Positions 7,935 through 15,255 of a DNA stretch of 21,297 bases are shown piece by piece (position 1 is the first letter of the stretch; every line of letters begins with the position of its first letter). Source of the DNA: an uncultured Gammaproteobacteria bacterium (GTDB lineage: Bacteria > Pseudomonadota > Gammaproteobacteria > CAIUAS01); assembly GCA_903897205.1 (NCBI GenBank), contig CAIUAS010000231.1, positions 1 through 21,297 of the forward strand, read 5' to 3'. The position numbers and the translations under genes are program-made. The notes under the pieces are model-generated. The model was given only the letters and a program-made list of their open reading frames with translations, was not told the origin of the DNA and searched no databases.

Positions 7935-8849
7935 ATGAATAACACTTTATACGGAACCGATATTATCTCCATTGCTGATCTGCAATTAGATCAAATTAAT
8001 CATATCTTAAAAACAGCGGCGCAATTAAAAGCAAAACCGGCGCCCGATCTATTACAGCACAAAATTATTGCCAACTGTTTTTTTGAACCTTCTACCCGCA
8101 CTCGGTTATCTTTTGAAACAGCCGCCTTGCGCTTAGGCGCGCGAGTGATTGGTTTTAGCGATGCTGAGAACACCTCTATCAAAAAAGGCGAAAGTTTACA
8201 CGATTCCATTAAAATTATCGCAAATTATGCCGATTTAATTGTGATTCGCCATACCCATGCCGGCGCGGCACGCTTAGCGGCCGATGTAGCCAATAAACCG
8301 GTTATTAACGCTGGCGATGCGGCCAACCAACATCCCACGCAAGCCTTGCTGGATTTATTTACCATTAAAGAATGTCAGCAGAAAATAGCAGGACTGAACA
8401 TTGCTTTAACAGGTGATTTAAAATATGGCCGCACTATTCATTCTTTAATTCAGCTGTTAGCTTTATTTGATATTCGCTTATTTTTAATCGCTCCCGAAGC
8501 ATTAAGTTTATCCGAGCAATTTGCTAATCACTTAAAGAAAAAAGGCATTAAATTTTCTTTTCACCAATCGATTGAAGACGTTATTCATAAATTGGATATT
8601 CTTTATATGACCCGCATTCAGCAAGAGCGTTTCACTCCATTAGAATATCAAACTTTCACAGAACATTATGCTTTAAATCCCGCCTGCTTGCATAAAGCCA
8701 AGCCAAACTTAAAAATATTACATCCTTTGCCACGCGTTAATGAAATACCGATGAGTATTGATAACACTCCACATGCTTATTACTTTGAGCAAGCTGCCAA
8801 TGGTATCTGGGTGCGCCAAGCGTTGTTAAATTTGTTACTCAACAAATAG
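7935..8849 (+). CDS. pyrB: Aspartate carbamoyltransferase catalytic subunit
   Basis: PyrB condenses carbamoyl phosphate with aspartate to carbamoyl aspartate, the committed step of pyrimidine synthesis. From ATG 7935 the protein has 304 residues (E. coli 311) and begins M-N-N-T-L-Y-G, aligning with the E. coli N-terminus. An in-frame ATG at 7902 would add 11 residues that do not look like the family; neither start has a strong ribosome site. Visible motifs are the carbamoyl-phosphate loop S-T-R-T-R-L-S-F-E, H-P-T-Q-A-L-L-D-L-F-T, G-D-L-K-Y-G-R-T-I-H-S-L and H-P-L-P-R-V-N-E. The sequence reads as the E. coli-like class that forms a dodecamer with PyrI, and pyrI follows after 9 bases. Regulation by nucleotides through PyrI is expected from the family. 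Confidence 0.97.
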   Translation: MNNTLYGTDIISIADLQLDQINHILKTAAQLKAKPAPDLLQHKIIANCFFEPSTRTRLSFETAALRLGARVIGFSDAENTSIKKGESLHDSIKIIANYADLIVIRHTHAGAARLAADVANKPVINAGDAANQHPTQALLDLFTIKECQQKIAGLNIALTGDLKYGRTIHSLIQLLALFDIRLFLIAPEALSLSEQFANHLKKKGIKFSFHQSIEDVIHKLDILYMTRIQQERFTPLEYQTFTEHYALNPACLHKAKPNLKILHPLPRVNEIPMSIDNTPHAYYFEQAANGIWVRQALLNLLLNK

Positions 8850-8858
8850 GATATCATT

Positions 8859-9326
8859 ATGACGAAAACACTTTCCGTATCGGCCATTAAAAATGGGACC
8901 GTGATTGATCACATCCCAGCAGCACAAGCTTTAAAAATTTTAAAGTTATTACAAATAGGGACACATAAAAATTGCGTCACCCTAGGGCTTAATCTGGTCA
9001 GCAAAAGCTTAGGACTTAAAGATCTCATTAAAATTGAAAATCGGATATTAACTGACACTGAAGCGAATGAAGTGACGGTATTTGCCCCTAAAGCTACTAT
9101 TAATATTATTGAAAATTTTGATATTGTTAAGAAAATTACGACTCGTTTTCCAGACAGCATTGTCGGCGTTTTTACTTGCGCCAATCCTGTCTGCATCACC
9201 CAAACCGAAGCCATTAAAACGCATTTTTATTTAGAAGAATACGGCAAACAAATTAAGCTGACGTGCCGATATTGTGAAGAGCAATTTGATCGCGATCACC
9301 TGGTTGCACTGAGTGCTGCACTATGA
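8859..9326 (+). CDS. pyrI: Aspartate carbamoyltransferase regulatory subunit
   Basis: PyrI binds CTP/ATP and transmits allosteric control to PyrB. It has 155 residues (E. coli 153). The C-terminal zinc domain is intact: Cys107, Cys112, Cys136 and Cys139 have the same spacing as E. coli Cys109/114/138/141. The N-terminal allosteric domain shows the expected I-K-N-G-T-V-I-D-H-I-P-A-A-Q-A-L-K-I-L. It starts 9 bases after pyrB and its TGA overlaps the ATG of pyrC by four bases, so the three genes are one transcript with coupled translation. Confidence 0.97.
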   Translation: MTKTLSVSAIKNGTVIDHIPAAQALKILKLLQIGTHKNCVTLGLNLVSKSLGLKDLIKIENRILTDTEANEVTVFAPKATINIIENFDIVKKITTRFPDSIVGVFTCANPVCITQTEAIKTHFYLEEYGKQIKLTCRYCEEQFDRDHLVALSAAL

Positions 9327-10549
9327 TTCATATTAATAATATACAAACTTTAGCTAATCAGCGTAAAAATTTAAGCCTTCCCAGCGCAGCAGAAATCACG
9401 CTTAATGCGGAGCAACTCACTTTACTCCCCGCCTTAATTGATCCACACGTCCACTTTCGCACGCCTGGTTTAGAACATAAAGAAGATTGGCGCACGGCTG
9501 CAAAAGCGAGCATTTGTGGCGGTTATACCACCGTATTTGATATGCCTAATACCTTACCGCCCACGGTAACAGCGGAATTATTACGCGAAAAAAAACAATT
9601 AATCGATAAACAATTAGCCGAAGCGGGTATCCCTTTACGGTATCATTTATTCTTTGGCGCCGATAAAAATCACCTCGATGAAATTCCTAAAGTAAAAGCT
9701 GCCGTCATTGGCATTAAAGTATTTATGGGTTGCAGCACGGGTAATTTAGTAATAGATGATGATAGCAGCTTGCATGCGGTTTTTGCGATTGCCGCTTCGC
9801 AAGATATGTTAGTCGCTGTCCACGCCGAAGACGAGTCTATGCTGCAGCAACAAAAAATAAAATATAGCGGCCATACAGATTATAGCATTCACTCTACAAT
9901 ACGCAGTCCTGAAGTGGCTGCCCGTGCCGTAGAAAAAGCCATTGCATTAGCACGCCTGTATAAAACTCGCTTGTATATTTTACATGTCAGCACGCTGGAT
10001 GAAATTAATTTAATTAAAGCGGCTAAAGCAGAAGGTTTAGCCGTATATGCTGAAACCACCCCCCATCATTTATTTATCAATGATAGTGCTTATGAACAAT
10101 GGCGCGGCAAAGTGGTGATGAATCCGCCTATTCGCCCAGCGCCACATCAAGCTGCCTTATTTGCCGCCATTCGTGACAATATCATTGACACCTTGGGCAC
10201 TGATCATGCGCCACACACTCTGGAGGAAAAAATATTACCGTATGGAAAATGTCCTTCCGGTATTCCTGGCATTGAAACGGCATTGCCGCTGTTATTAAAT
10301 GCTTATCATGAAGGTTTATTAACATTGGAACATATTGTGGCACTGACCTCCACGCGTGCACGCGAAATTTTTCGCCTGCCTGTCAATGAAGATATTGTGT
10401 TAGTGGACTTAAATAAACAAGCGATTGTTAATGAAAATACCTTAAAAACCAAATGCGGTTGGTCTCCGTTTGTAGGCCGGCGTTTAACGGGCTGGCCCGT
10501 CTATACTATATTAGGTGATCAATTATTTAATTTGAGTGAAATTAAATAA
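9323..10549 (+). CDS. pyrC: Dihydroorotase, class I
   Basis: This zinc amidohydrolase interconverts carbamoyl aspartate and dihydroorotate, step 3 of UMP synthesis. At 408 residues it is of the longer class I (Bacillus/AllB-like) type, not the 348-residue E. coli class II. Metal ligands are visible: His42 and His44 in D-P-H-V-H-F, Lys132 in I-K-V-F-M-G (expected carboxylated lysine), His167 in V-H-A-E-D, His221 in L-H-V-S-T and Asp294 in G-T-D-H-A-P-H. The F-R-x-P-G substrate motif follows the first ligands. The start codon overlaps the pyrI stop. Because all ligands are present it should be an active enzyme rather than the inactive PyrC' partner known in some bacteria. The convergent minus-strand gene ends only 9 bases beyond its stop codon. 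Confidence 0.95.
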   Translation: MIHINNIQTLANQRKNLSLPSAAEITLNAEQLTLLPALIDPHVHFRTPGLEHKEDWRTAAKASICGGYTTVFDMPNTLPPTVTAELLREKKQLIDKQLAEAGIPLRYHLFFGADKNHLDEIPKVKAAVIGIKVFMGCSTGNLVIDDDSSLHAVFAIAASQDMLVAVHAEDESMLQQQKIKYSGHTDYSIHSTIRSPEVAARAVEKAIALARLYKTRLYILHVSTLDEINLIKAAKAEGLAVYAETTPHHLFINDSAYEQWRGKVVMNPPIRPAPHQAALFAAIRDNIIDTLGTDHAPHTLEEKILPYGKCPSGIPGIETALPLLLNAYHEGLLTLEHIVALTSTRAREIFRLPVNEDIVLVDLNKQAIVNENTLKTKCGWSPFVGRRLTGWPVYTILGDQLFNLSEIK

Positions 10550-10558
10550 ACGACTCTG

Positions 10559-11755
10559 TTAGCGCTTGAATTTTATACTTAGCGGTTCGATAGGCTTACC
10601 TGCCGTTTTTTTTGCCGTTTTAGCATGCAGTTCATTGAATAAAAGTTCAAAATTATCAGCCGAAGTATCTTTTTCTATTCGGTCGCCATTTGCAATTAAA
10701 TAATTGCAAATATTAAGCTGTGCTTGCCTAGAAAGGCTAGCATATTGCTTTTTCTGCATAAACGCTTGCAGCGCTATCGAAAAATTTTGTTTAACATTAT
10801 CGACAATTTTATTAGTCGAAAAAAACCTCGCTCCATAAGTAGTATGCCTGATAAGTCCTTTATTAATAGCCAACTCAGCAAATTCATCTATTGCTTGTTC
10901 ATTACTCTTGAACGTTTGCAAAGGTATTGGTTCTATTAAAGCATGCGCATGACAAAAAAACATAGGATAAACATAACTCAAAATCTCCTTTGCAAGCTCA
11001 GCTGGCAAAAAAGATCTATTTAATTGAATTTTTGGCGGCACTAATAAAACTGCAAGCACTGTCTTAAATAATTCAAGCGCTGCATCCAAAAGCTTAATCT
11101 TCTCAGCCCCAACACTAGTAATTGTTACCTTATTGATAACCCGTAAGATAGCAATTATCGTATAAAGCTCTTTTACATCATTATTATTTAGCGTAGCGGG
11201 GAGTATCTTAAGCGTTTCTAATAATAGACTCGCCAGCGCCTGAGCTTTTTCCTTAAAAGCTAAAATTAATAAAAATAAAAGCTGCCATTGCTGCGCATCT
11301 ACCAATATTTTCAATGCGTTTTTTTTATCGAAATCTGCAAGGGAGTTTATTAATAATTGACCTACTGTAATTAATTCTAGTGGCACCATTTTCTTAAGCA
11401 AACTCCACTGCTGATGATGCGCCAACATCCAGATCGCATTTATCCCTTCCACATCACTTGCCGTAGCAGCAAGCGCCAGTTGTTCAGCCGTGATTAATTT
11501 TTTATTTAACAATAATTCAAATAATTCCCATTGCTGATGATAAACCATCCACCAGATTGCATTTTTACCCGGGTCAGACTCCGCCAGCGATTGCGAAGAC
11601 AACAATTCGACACTTATTAAATTTTGATGAGCTAACTGCTTTACCGATTCCCACTGTTCTTTTTTTATTAATTGCAATATATCAAGCTTTTTCGCCATCA
11701 ATTGCTTTTTAGAACCTTGCGCATCGCTTTCGTTTTCTATTGCTCGCTTTTTCAT
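10559..11755 (-). CDS. Uncharacterised protein with 41-residue Trp-containing repeats (effector candidate)
   Basis: I do not recognise this 398-residue protein as a named family. The N-terminal third holds four tandem units of 40-41 residues anchored by Trp35, Trp76, Trp117 and Trp157, with the pattern N-A-I-W-x-L-x-x-x-Q-Q-W-x-L-L-x-x-x-x-x-x-x-L-I-T-x-x-Q-L. The helix-turn-helix look recalls degenerate ankyrin repeats, but the period is longer than 33. A helical middle follows. Residues 249-262 (F-L-P-A-E-L-A-K-E-I-L-S-Y-V) resemble the first helix of an F-box. The N-terminus is Lys/Arg-rich (K-K-R and S-K-K-Q); no signal peptide or clear membrane segment is seen. The ribosome site is a G run directly upstream. 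It lies 31 bases downstream of the F-box-like gene, probably in one transcript. A secreted host-interaction role is inference. Confidence 0.8.
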   Translation of the reverse strand: MKKRAIENESDAQGSKKQLMAKKLDILQLIKKEQWESVKQLAHQNLISVELLSSQSLAESDPGKNAIWWMVYHQQWELFELLLNKKLITAEQLALAATASDVEGINAIWMLAHHQQWSLLKKMVPLELITVGQLLINSLADFDKKNALKILVDAQQWQLLFLLILAFKEKAQALASLLLETLKILPATLNNNDVKELYTIIAILRVINKVTITSVGAEKIKLLDAALELFKTVLAVLLVPPKIQLNRSFLPAELAKEILSYVYPMFFCHAHALIEPIPLQTFKSNEQAIDEFAELAINKGLIRHTTYGARFFSTNKIVDNVKQNFSIALQAFMQKKQYASLSRQAQLNICNYLIANGDRIEKDTSADNFELLFNELHAKTAKKTAGKPIEPLSIKFKR

Positions 11756-11786
11756 ACCCCCCCTTTTTAATAGACCAAACTCACCA

Positions 11787-12257
11787 TCAAGCGATTTTCA
11801 TCTTATAATTCTGTATATCTTCAATTTTATTTTCTATGTTCCTTTTCTTAGCGAGGCCATAACATCCTCCTAACACACCACAAATGATCACCATGAGAAA
11901 CACCACACCAAAACCAATGCCTTTCAGCGCATGCAAATCCCCAGCATTTTTAATTTCATGCTCACCAGCCAGTTTATCAACCACCGCTAAAGCAAACAAA
12001 ACCCCCAACAACACTCCCATGGCGGAGCCACCCATACCATAATGAGACGGCGCTTTACCCGCGAACAACCTTTGTGAATTTATATTATTAGTCATTAAAC
12101 CTTTTCTTCGTGGATCTTCTAAAATAATTTCACGCCATTCTTTCGACACAAGACTCAGCTTGCTAAGATTTGTAGTATCTAAAAAAAGGGCTATTTCTTT
12201 TTTTATTGGTTTAGGCACACTAGGCATACTCGCCGGCGTTTGCTCATTTTTTTTCAT
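11787..12257 (-). CDS. Small F-box-like protein with two membrane segments (effector candidate)
   Basis: The 156-residue product begins with a short polar tail. Residues 14-49 then read like an F-box: V-P-K-P-I-K-K-E-I-A-L-F-L, followed by N-L-S-K-L-S-L-V-S-K-E-W-R-E-I-I. The L-x-x-V-S-K-x-W-R-x-I-I core is the conserved second half of the motif. In eukaryotes this domain binds Skp1 in SCF ubiquitin ligases, and intracellular bacteria use F-box proteins as secreted effectors. Two hydrophobic Gly-rich helices follow, at about 75-93 and 113-135, joined by a short polar loop and ending in a basic tail with K-K-R. No signal peptide is seen. It is the first gene of a two-gene minus-strand unit, divergent from purF, with AGAG upstream of the start. 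The F-box assignment is by eye; the function is inferred. Confidence 0.75.
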   Translation of the reverse strand: MKKNEQTPASMPSVPKPIKKEIALFLDTTNLSKLSLVSKEWREIILEDPRRKGLMTNNINSQRLFAGKAPSHYGMGGSAMGVLLGVLFALAVVDKLAGEHEIKNAGDLHALKGIGFGVVFLMVIICGVLGGCYGLAKKRNIENKIEDIQNYKMKIA

Positions 12258-12473
12258 CGTTTTCTCTTTTAAAATAATTTTTAATTCAGAATAAAGCCCA
12301 ACAAGAAACCATCAGGACAAAAATTTCTGTTTCAGTATTAACTCGCCGAGCAATGCATAAGATAGGGCAAACTAATTTTCCCTCAATCCCCTCATTACTC
12401 AGACGAATATTATGCTAAACTATGCAACATCACAAAATACATTTAATAAAATTCTCCTAAAATAAAAAACATC

Positions 12474-13871
12474 ATGACAACAGATAAACCCCATGAGGAA
12501 TGCGGCGTCATCGGCATTTTTGCTCCTGCAGAAGAAGCGGCCAGCATGGCTTATTTCGGCCTGCATGCACTTCAACATCGCGGCCAAGAAGCCGCCGGTA
12601 TTGCGGTAGCCGATGGCAGAATTATTCGCGATCACAAAGGTCTTGGGCTCGTTTCCCAAGTGTTTAACCAAGGCAATCTTTCTCCCTTAACAGGCCATCT
12701 TGCAATAGGCCACACACGCTATTCAACCTCAGGTTCTTCTTCATTGCGTAATGCGCAGCCTTTTTTAGTCGACACTCAATTCGGTCCTTTAGCCATTGCA
12801 CACAACGGCAACATTGCTAACGCTGCTCAATTACGCAGCGAAATCTTGCAACGCGGCATTGGCCTACCCACTTCCTCTGACAGCGGCATTATGCTGATGG
12901 CGCTGGCTGGCGCTAGGGGCGACACGTGGGAAGAGCGCTTACAAACCGTCATGGGCGCGTGGCAAGGCGCTTATTCTTTAGTATTACTCACCCAAGATAA
13001 AGTATTAGCTGTTCGCGATCCGTGGGGCTTTCGTCCGTTAAGCTTGGGCCATTTGCCCAACGGTGGTTTTGCAGTGGCTTCTGAATCCGGCGCATTGCAA
13101 ACCTTAGGATGTCATCATATTCGCGAAATCGCTCCAGGCGAGATCGTGACGCTAGATGCGCACGGCCTAAAAAGTTGTCAAGGCTTAAAACCCGCACAAC
13201 CTTTAGCACGCTGCACTTTTGAGCATATTTATTTTTCACGTCCTGATAGTGTGTGGGATGAATTAAGCGTGCATCATGTACGACAACGCTTAGGCGAAGA
13301 ACTCTGGCAGGAAACTCAACTTAAAGGGGACGTTGTCATTCCCGTACCCGATTCCGCTATTCCTGCGGCCATTGGTTTTTCACGCGTTTCTCATATTCCT
13401 CACAACGATGGCTTTATAAAAAATCGCTATATTGGCCGCACATTTATTCAACCCACCGATACCTTACGTCGCCAAGGCGTTAAATTAAAATTTAATGCTT
13501 TACCTGATAATTTACGAGACAAACGCGTGATCGTCATCGATGACAGTATTGTGCGCGGCAATACTTCCGGCCCCCTAGTAAAACTACTGCGTCAGGCGGG
13601 CGCGTTAGAAGTGCATTTAGCCATTACTTGCCCGCCCATTGCGCATCCTTGTTATATGGGCGTTGACATGGGAACTTATGATGAATTAATTGCGCATCGC
13701 ATGACTATCGAACAAACTCGCGAGCATATTGGCTGCGACTCCCTGCATTATTTATCGGTAGAAGGGGTCATGCGCGCCATCGGCCGCAAAGAAGGTTATT
13801 GCAATGCCTGCTTTACTGGCGTTTATCCCTTTAAAATTAATACCCAACACACTAAAACAGGCTTTGAATAG
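12474..13871 (+). CDS. purF: Amidophosphoribosyltransferase, Bacillus type with propeptide and Fe-S cysteines
   Basis: PurF makes phosphoribosylamine from PRPP and glutamine, step 1 of purine synthesis. It has 465 residues. The N-terminal nucleophile is Cys10, preceded by a nine-residue propeptide (M-T-T-D-K-P-H-E-E) that must be removed, as in Bacillus subtilis; in E. coli the Cys directly follows Met1. The glutaminase Ntn domain spans about 10-240. The PRPP motif V-I-V-I-D-D-S-I-V-R-G-N-T-S lies in the C-terminal phosphoribosyltransferase domain. Cys247, Cys386, Cys443 and Cys446 (the last two as C-N-A-C) have the spacing of the four [4Fe-4S] ligands of the B. subtilis enzyme, so an oxygen-sensitive cluster is expected. 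The TAG stop overlaps the purD GTG by one base. It opens the purF-D-M-N-H-folD run. Confidence 0.97.
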   Translation: MTTDKPHEECGVIGIFAPAEEAASMAYFGLHALQHRGQEAAGIAVADGRIIRDHKGLGLVSQVFNQGNLSPLTGHLAIGHTRYSTSGSSSLRNAQPFLVDTQFGPLAIAHNGNIANAAQLRSEILQRGIGLPTSSDSGIMLMALAGARGDTWEERLQTVMGAWQGAYSLVLLTQDKVLAVRDPWGFRPLSLGHLPNGGFAVASESGALQTLGCHHIREIAPGEIVTLDAHGLKSCQGLKPAQPLARCTFEHIYFSRPDSVWDELSVHHVRQRLGEELWQETQLKGDVVIPVPDSAIPAAIGFSRVSHIPHNDGFIKNRYIGRTFIQPTDTLRRQGVKLKFNALPDNLRDKRVIVIDDSIVRGNTSGPLVKLLRQAGALEVHLAITCPPIAHPCYMGVDMGTYDELIAHRMTIEQTREHIGCDSLHYLSVEGVMRAIGRKEGYCNACFTGVYPFKINTQHTKTGFE

Positions 13872-15160
13872 TGAAGATATTAATCATTGGATCCGGCGGA
13901 CGCGAACATGCGCTCGCCTGGAAAATACTGCAATCCCCGCGTTTAACTAAACTTTACACCACTTCTACCAATGCCAGCACTCTATTATTAAAAGAACAAT
14001 ACACCGATAAAGTTGCCTGCCCTATTAAAATAGCGGAACAAAATATCACAGAATTAGTCGCGTTTGCTGTGCAAGAAAAAATAGACCTGGTTATTGTCGG
14101 CAGCGAAGCACCTTTAGCGGCCGGTTTAAGTGATGCTTTAATTAAAGCGCATATTCGCGTATTTGGCCCTACGCAGGCAGCGGCGCAAATTGAAGCTTCC
14201 AAAGCATTTTCTAAAGACTTTATGGCGCGCCATCATATTCCCACCGCACGCTATCAAACATTCAGCGAATTAGCGCCTGCATTAAATTATGTGAACACAC
14301 TTAATTATCCGATTGTCATTAAAGCCTCTGGCCTGGCAGCCGGTAAAGGTGTTTATTTACCTGATTCACTGGCAGAAACAGAAACTATTTTGCAAGCCTT
14401 ATTAGAACAACATTCTTTAGGCCAAGCAGGCAATGAAGTTATTATTGAAGAACGTTTAATAGGCGAAGAAGTTTCATTATTAGCATTTACCGACGGTTAC
14501 AGCATTAAATTAATGCCACCAGCGCGCGATCACAAACGTTTATTAGATCATAATCGCGGGCCTAACACCGGCGGCATGGGCGCTTACGCCCCTGCCCTTA
14601 GTATTTGTCCGCCTGCTTTACAAACTGAATTAGCCCAAACAATTTTACAAACAACCATTGATGGTTTACGCAACGAAAATAAATTATTTATTGGCGTATT
14701 ATATGCCGGCTTAATGTTAACACCCGCTGGCCCACGCGTATTAGAATTTAATTGCCGCTTTGGCGATCCTGAAACCCAAGTATTATTAGCATTATTAGAC
14801 AGCGATTTAATAGATATTATCGAAGCCTGCGTTACCGGTAAATTAACTGATTGCCCTATCCACTGGAAAAGTGCCAGCGCTGTCTGTGTTATTTTAGCTT
14901 CTAAAGGCTATCCAGAAAAAAATGAAACTGGTTTTACTATTACTGGATTAAATAAGCTTAATGCCAATAAAGTAGCCATATTTCACGCAGGCACCCGCTG
15001 GCAAGAAAAAAATATTATTAATCATGGCGGCCGTGTATTAGGTATCACAGCCTGGGAAAATAATTTAGCTGACGCGATAAAAATCGCTTACCAGCAAATA
15101 GAAAAGATCCATTTTGAAGGAATGCAATATCGAAAAGATATTGGGGAAAATAAACAATAA
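13871..15160 (+). CDS. purD: Phosphoribosylamine--glycine ligase (GAR synthetase)
   Basis: PurD ligates glycine to phosphoribosylamine with ATP, step 2 of purine synthesis, taking the unstable product of PurF. The 429-residue length matches E. coli. The N-terminal I-I-G-S-G-G-R-E-H-A-L-A-W-K motif is diagnostic. The ATP-grasp domain shows I-K-A-S-G-L-A-A-G-K-G-V near residues 152-163, D-H-K-R-L-L-D-H-N-R-G-P-N-T-G-G-M-G-A and E-F-N-C-R-F-G-D-P-E-T-Q (metal and ATP site). Translation begins at a GTG that overlaps the purF stop by one base, so coupled translation is likely. A 95-base gap with its own promoter-like motif follows before purM. Confidence 0.97.
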   Translation: MKILIIGSGGREHALAWKILQSPRLTKLYTTSTNASTLLLKEQYTDKVACPIKIAEQNITELVAFAVQEKIDLVIVGSEAPLAAGLSDALIKAHIRVFGPTQAAAQIEASKAFSKDFMARHHIPTARYQTFSELAPALNYVNTLNYPIVIKASGLAAGKGVYLPDSLAETETILQALLEQHSLGQAGNEVIIEERLIGEEVSLLAFTDGYSIKLMPPARDHKRLLDHNRGPNTGGMGAYAPALSICPPALQTELAQTILQTTIDGLRNENKLFIGVLYAGLMLTPAGPRVLEFNCRFGDPETQVLLALLDSDLIDIIEACVTGKLTDCPIHWKSASAVCVILASKGYPEKNETGFTITGLNKLNANKVAIFHAGTRWQEKNIINHGGRVLGITAWENNLADAIKIAYQQIEKIHFEGMQYRKDIGENKQ

Positions 15161-15189
15161 ATTTTACAACTACCCAACCTATTGAGATT

Positions 15190-15229
15190 TTGCGGTTTTA
15201 AAACTTAACTTGGTATATTCTAAATACCA
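15190..15229 (+). promoter_or_regulatory. Internal promoter upstream of purM with overlapping inverted repeat
   Basis: TTGCGG at 15190-15195 and TATATT at 15214-15219 are separated by 18 bases, and TG-G precedes TATATT (extended -10). TGGTAT (15211-15216) and ATACCA (15224-15229) form a 6-base inverted repeat over the -10 and likely start site, a possible operator. The 12-mer TTGGTATATTCT (15210-15221) recurs before pyrB. Confidence 0.5.
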
Positions 15230-15255
15230 TAGAAAAACAAACCTGGAATTTAACC

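Noticed and set aside
8859..9326. Split or degenerate pyrI
   Set aside because: Length and all four zinc cysteines match the E. coli subunit, so the gene is intact.
9323..10549. Inactive dihydroorotase paralogue (PyrC')
   Set aside because: All expected metal ligands (His42, His44, Lys132, His167, His221, Asp294) are present.
10724..10939. Plus-strand ORF opposite the repeat protein gene
   Set aside because: It lies wholly within the minus-strand gene, has no recognisable domain and no ribosome site; it is a shadow frame.
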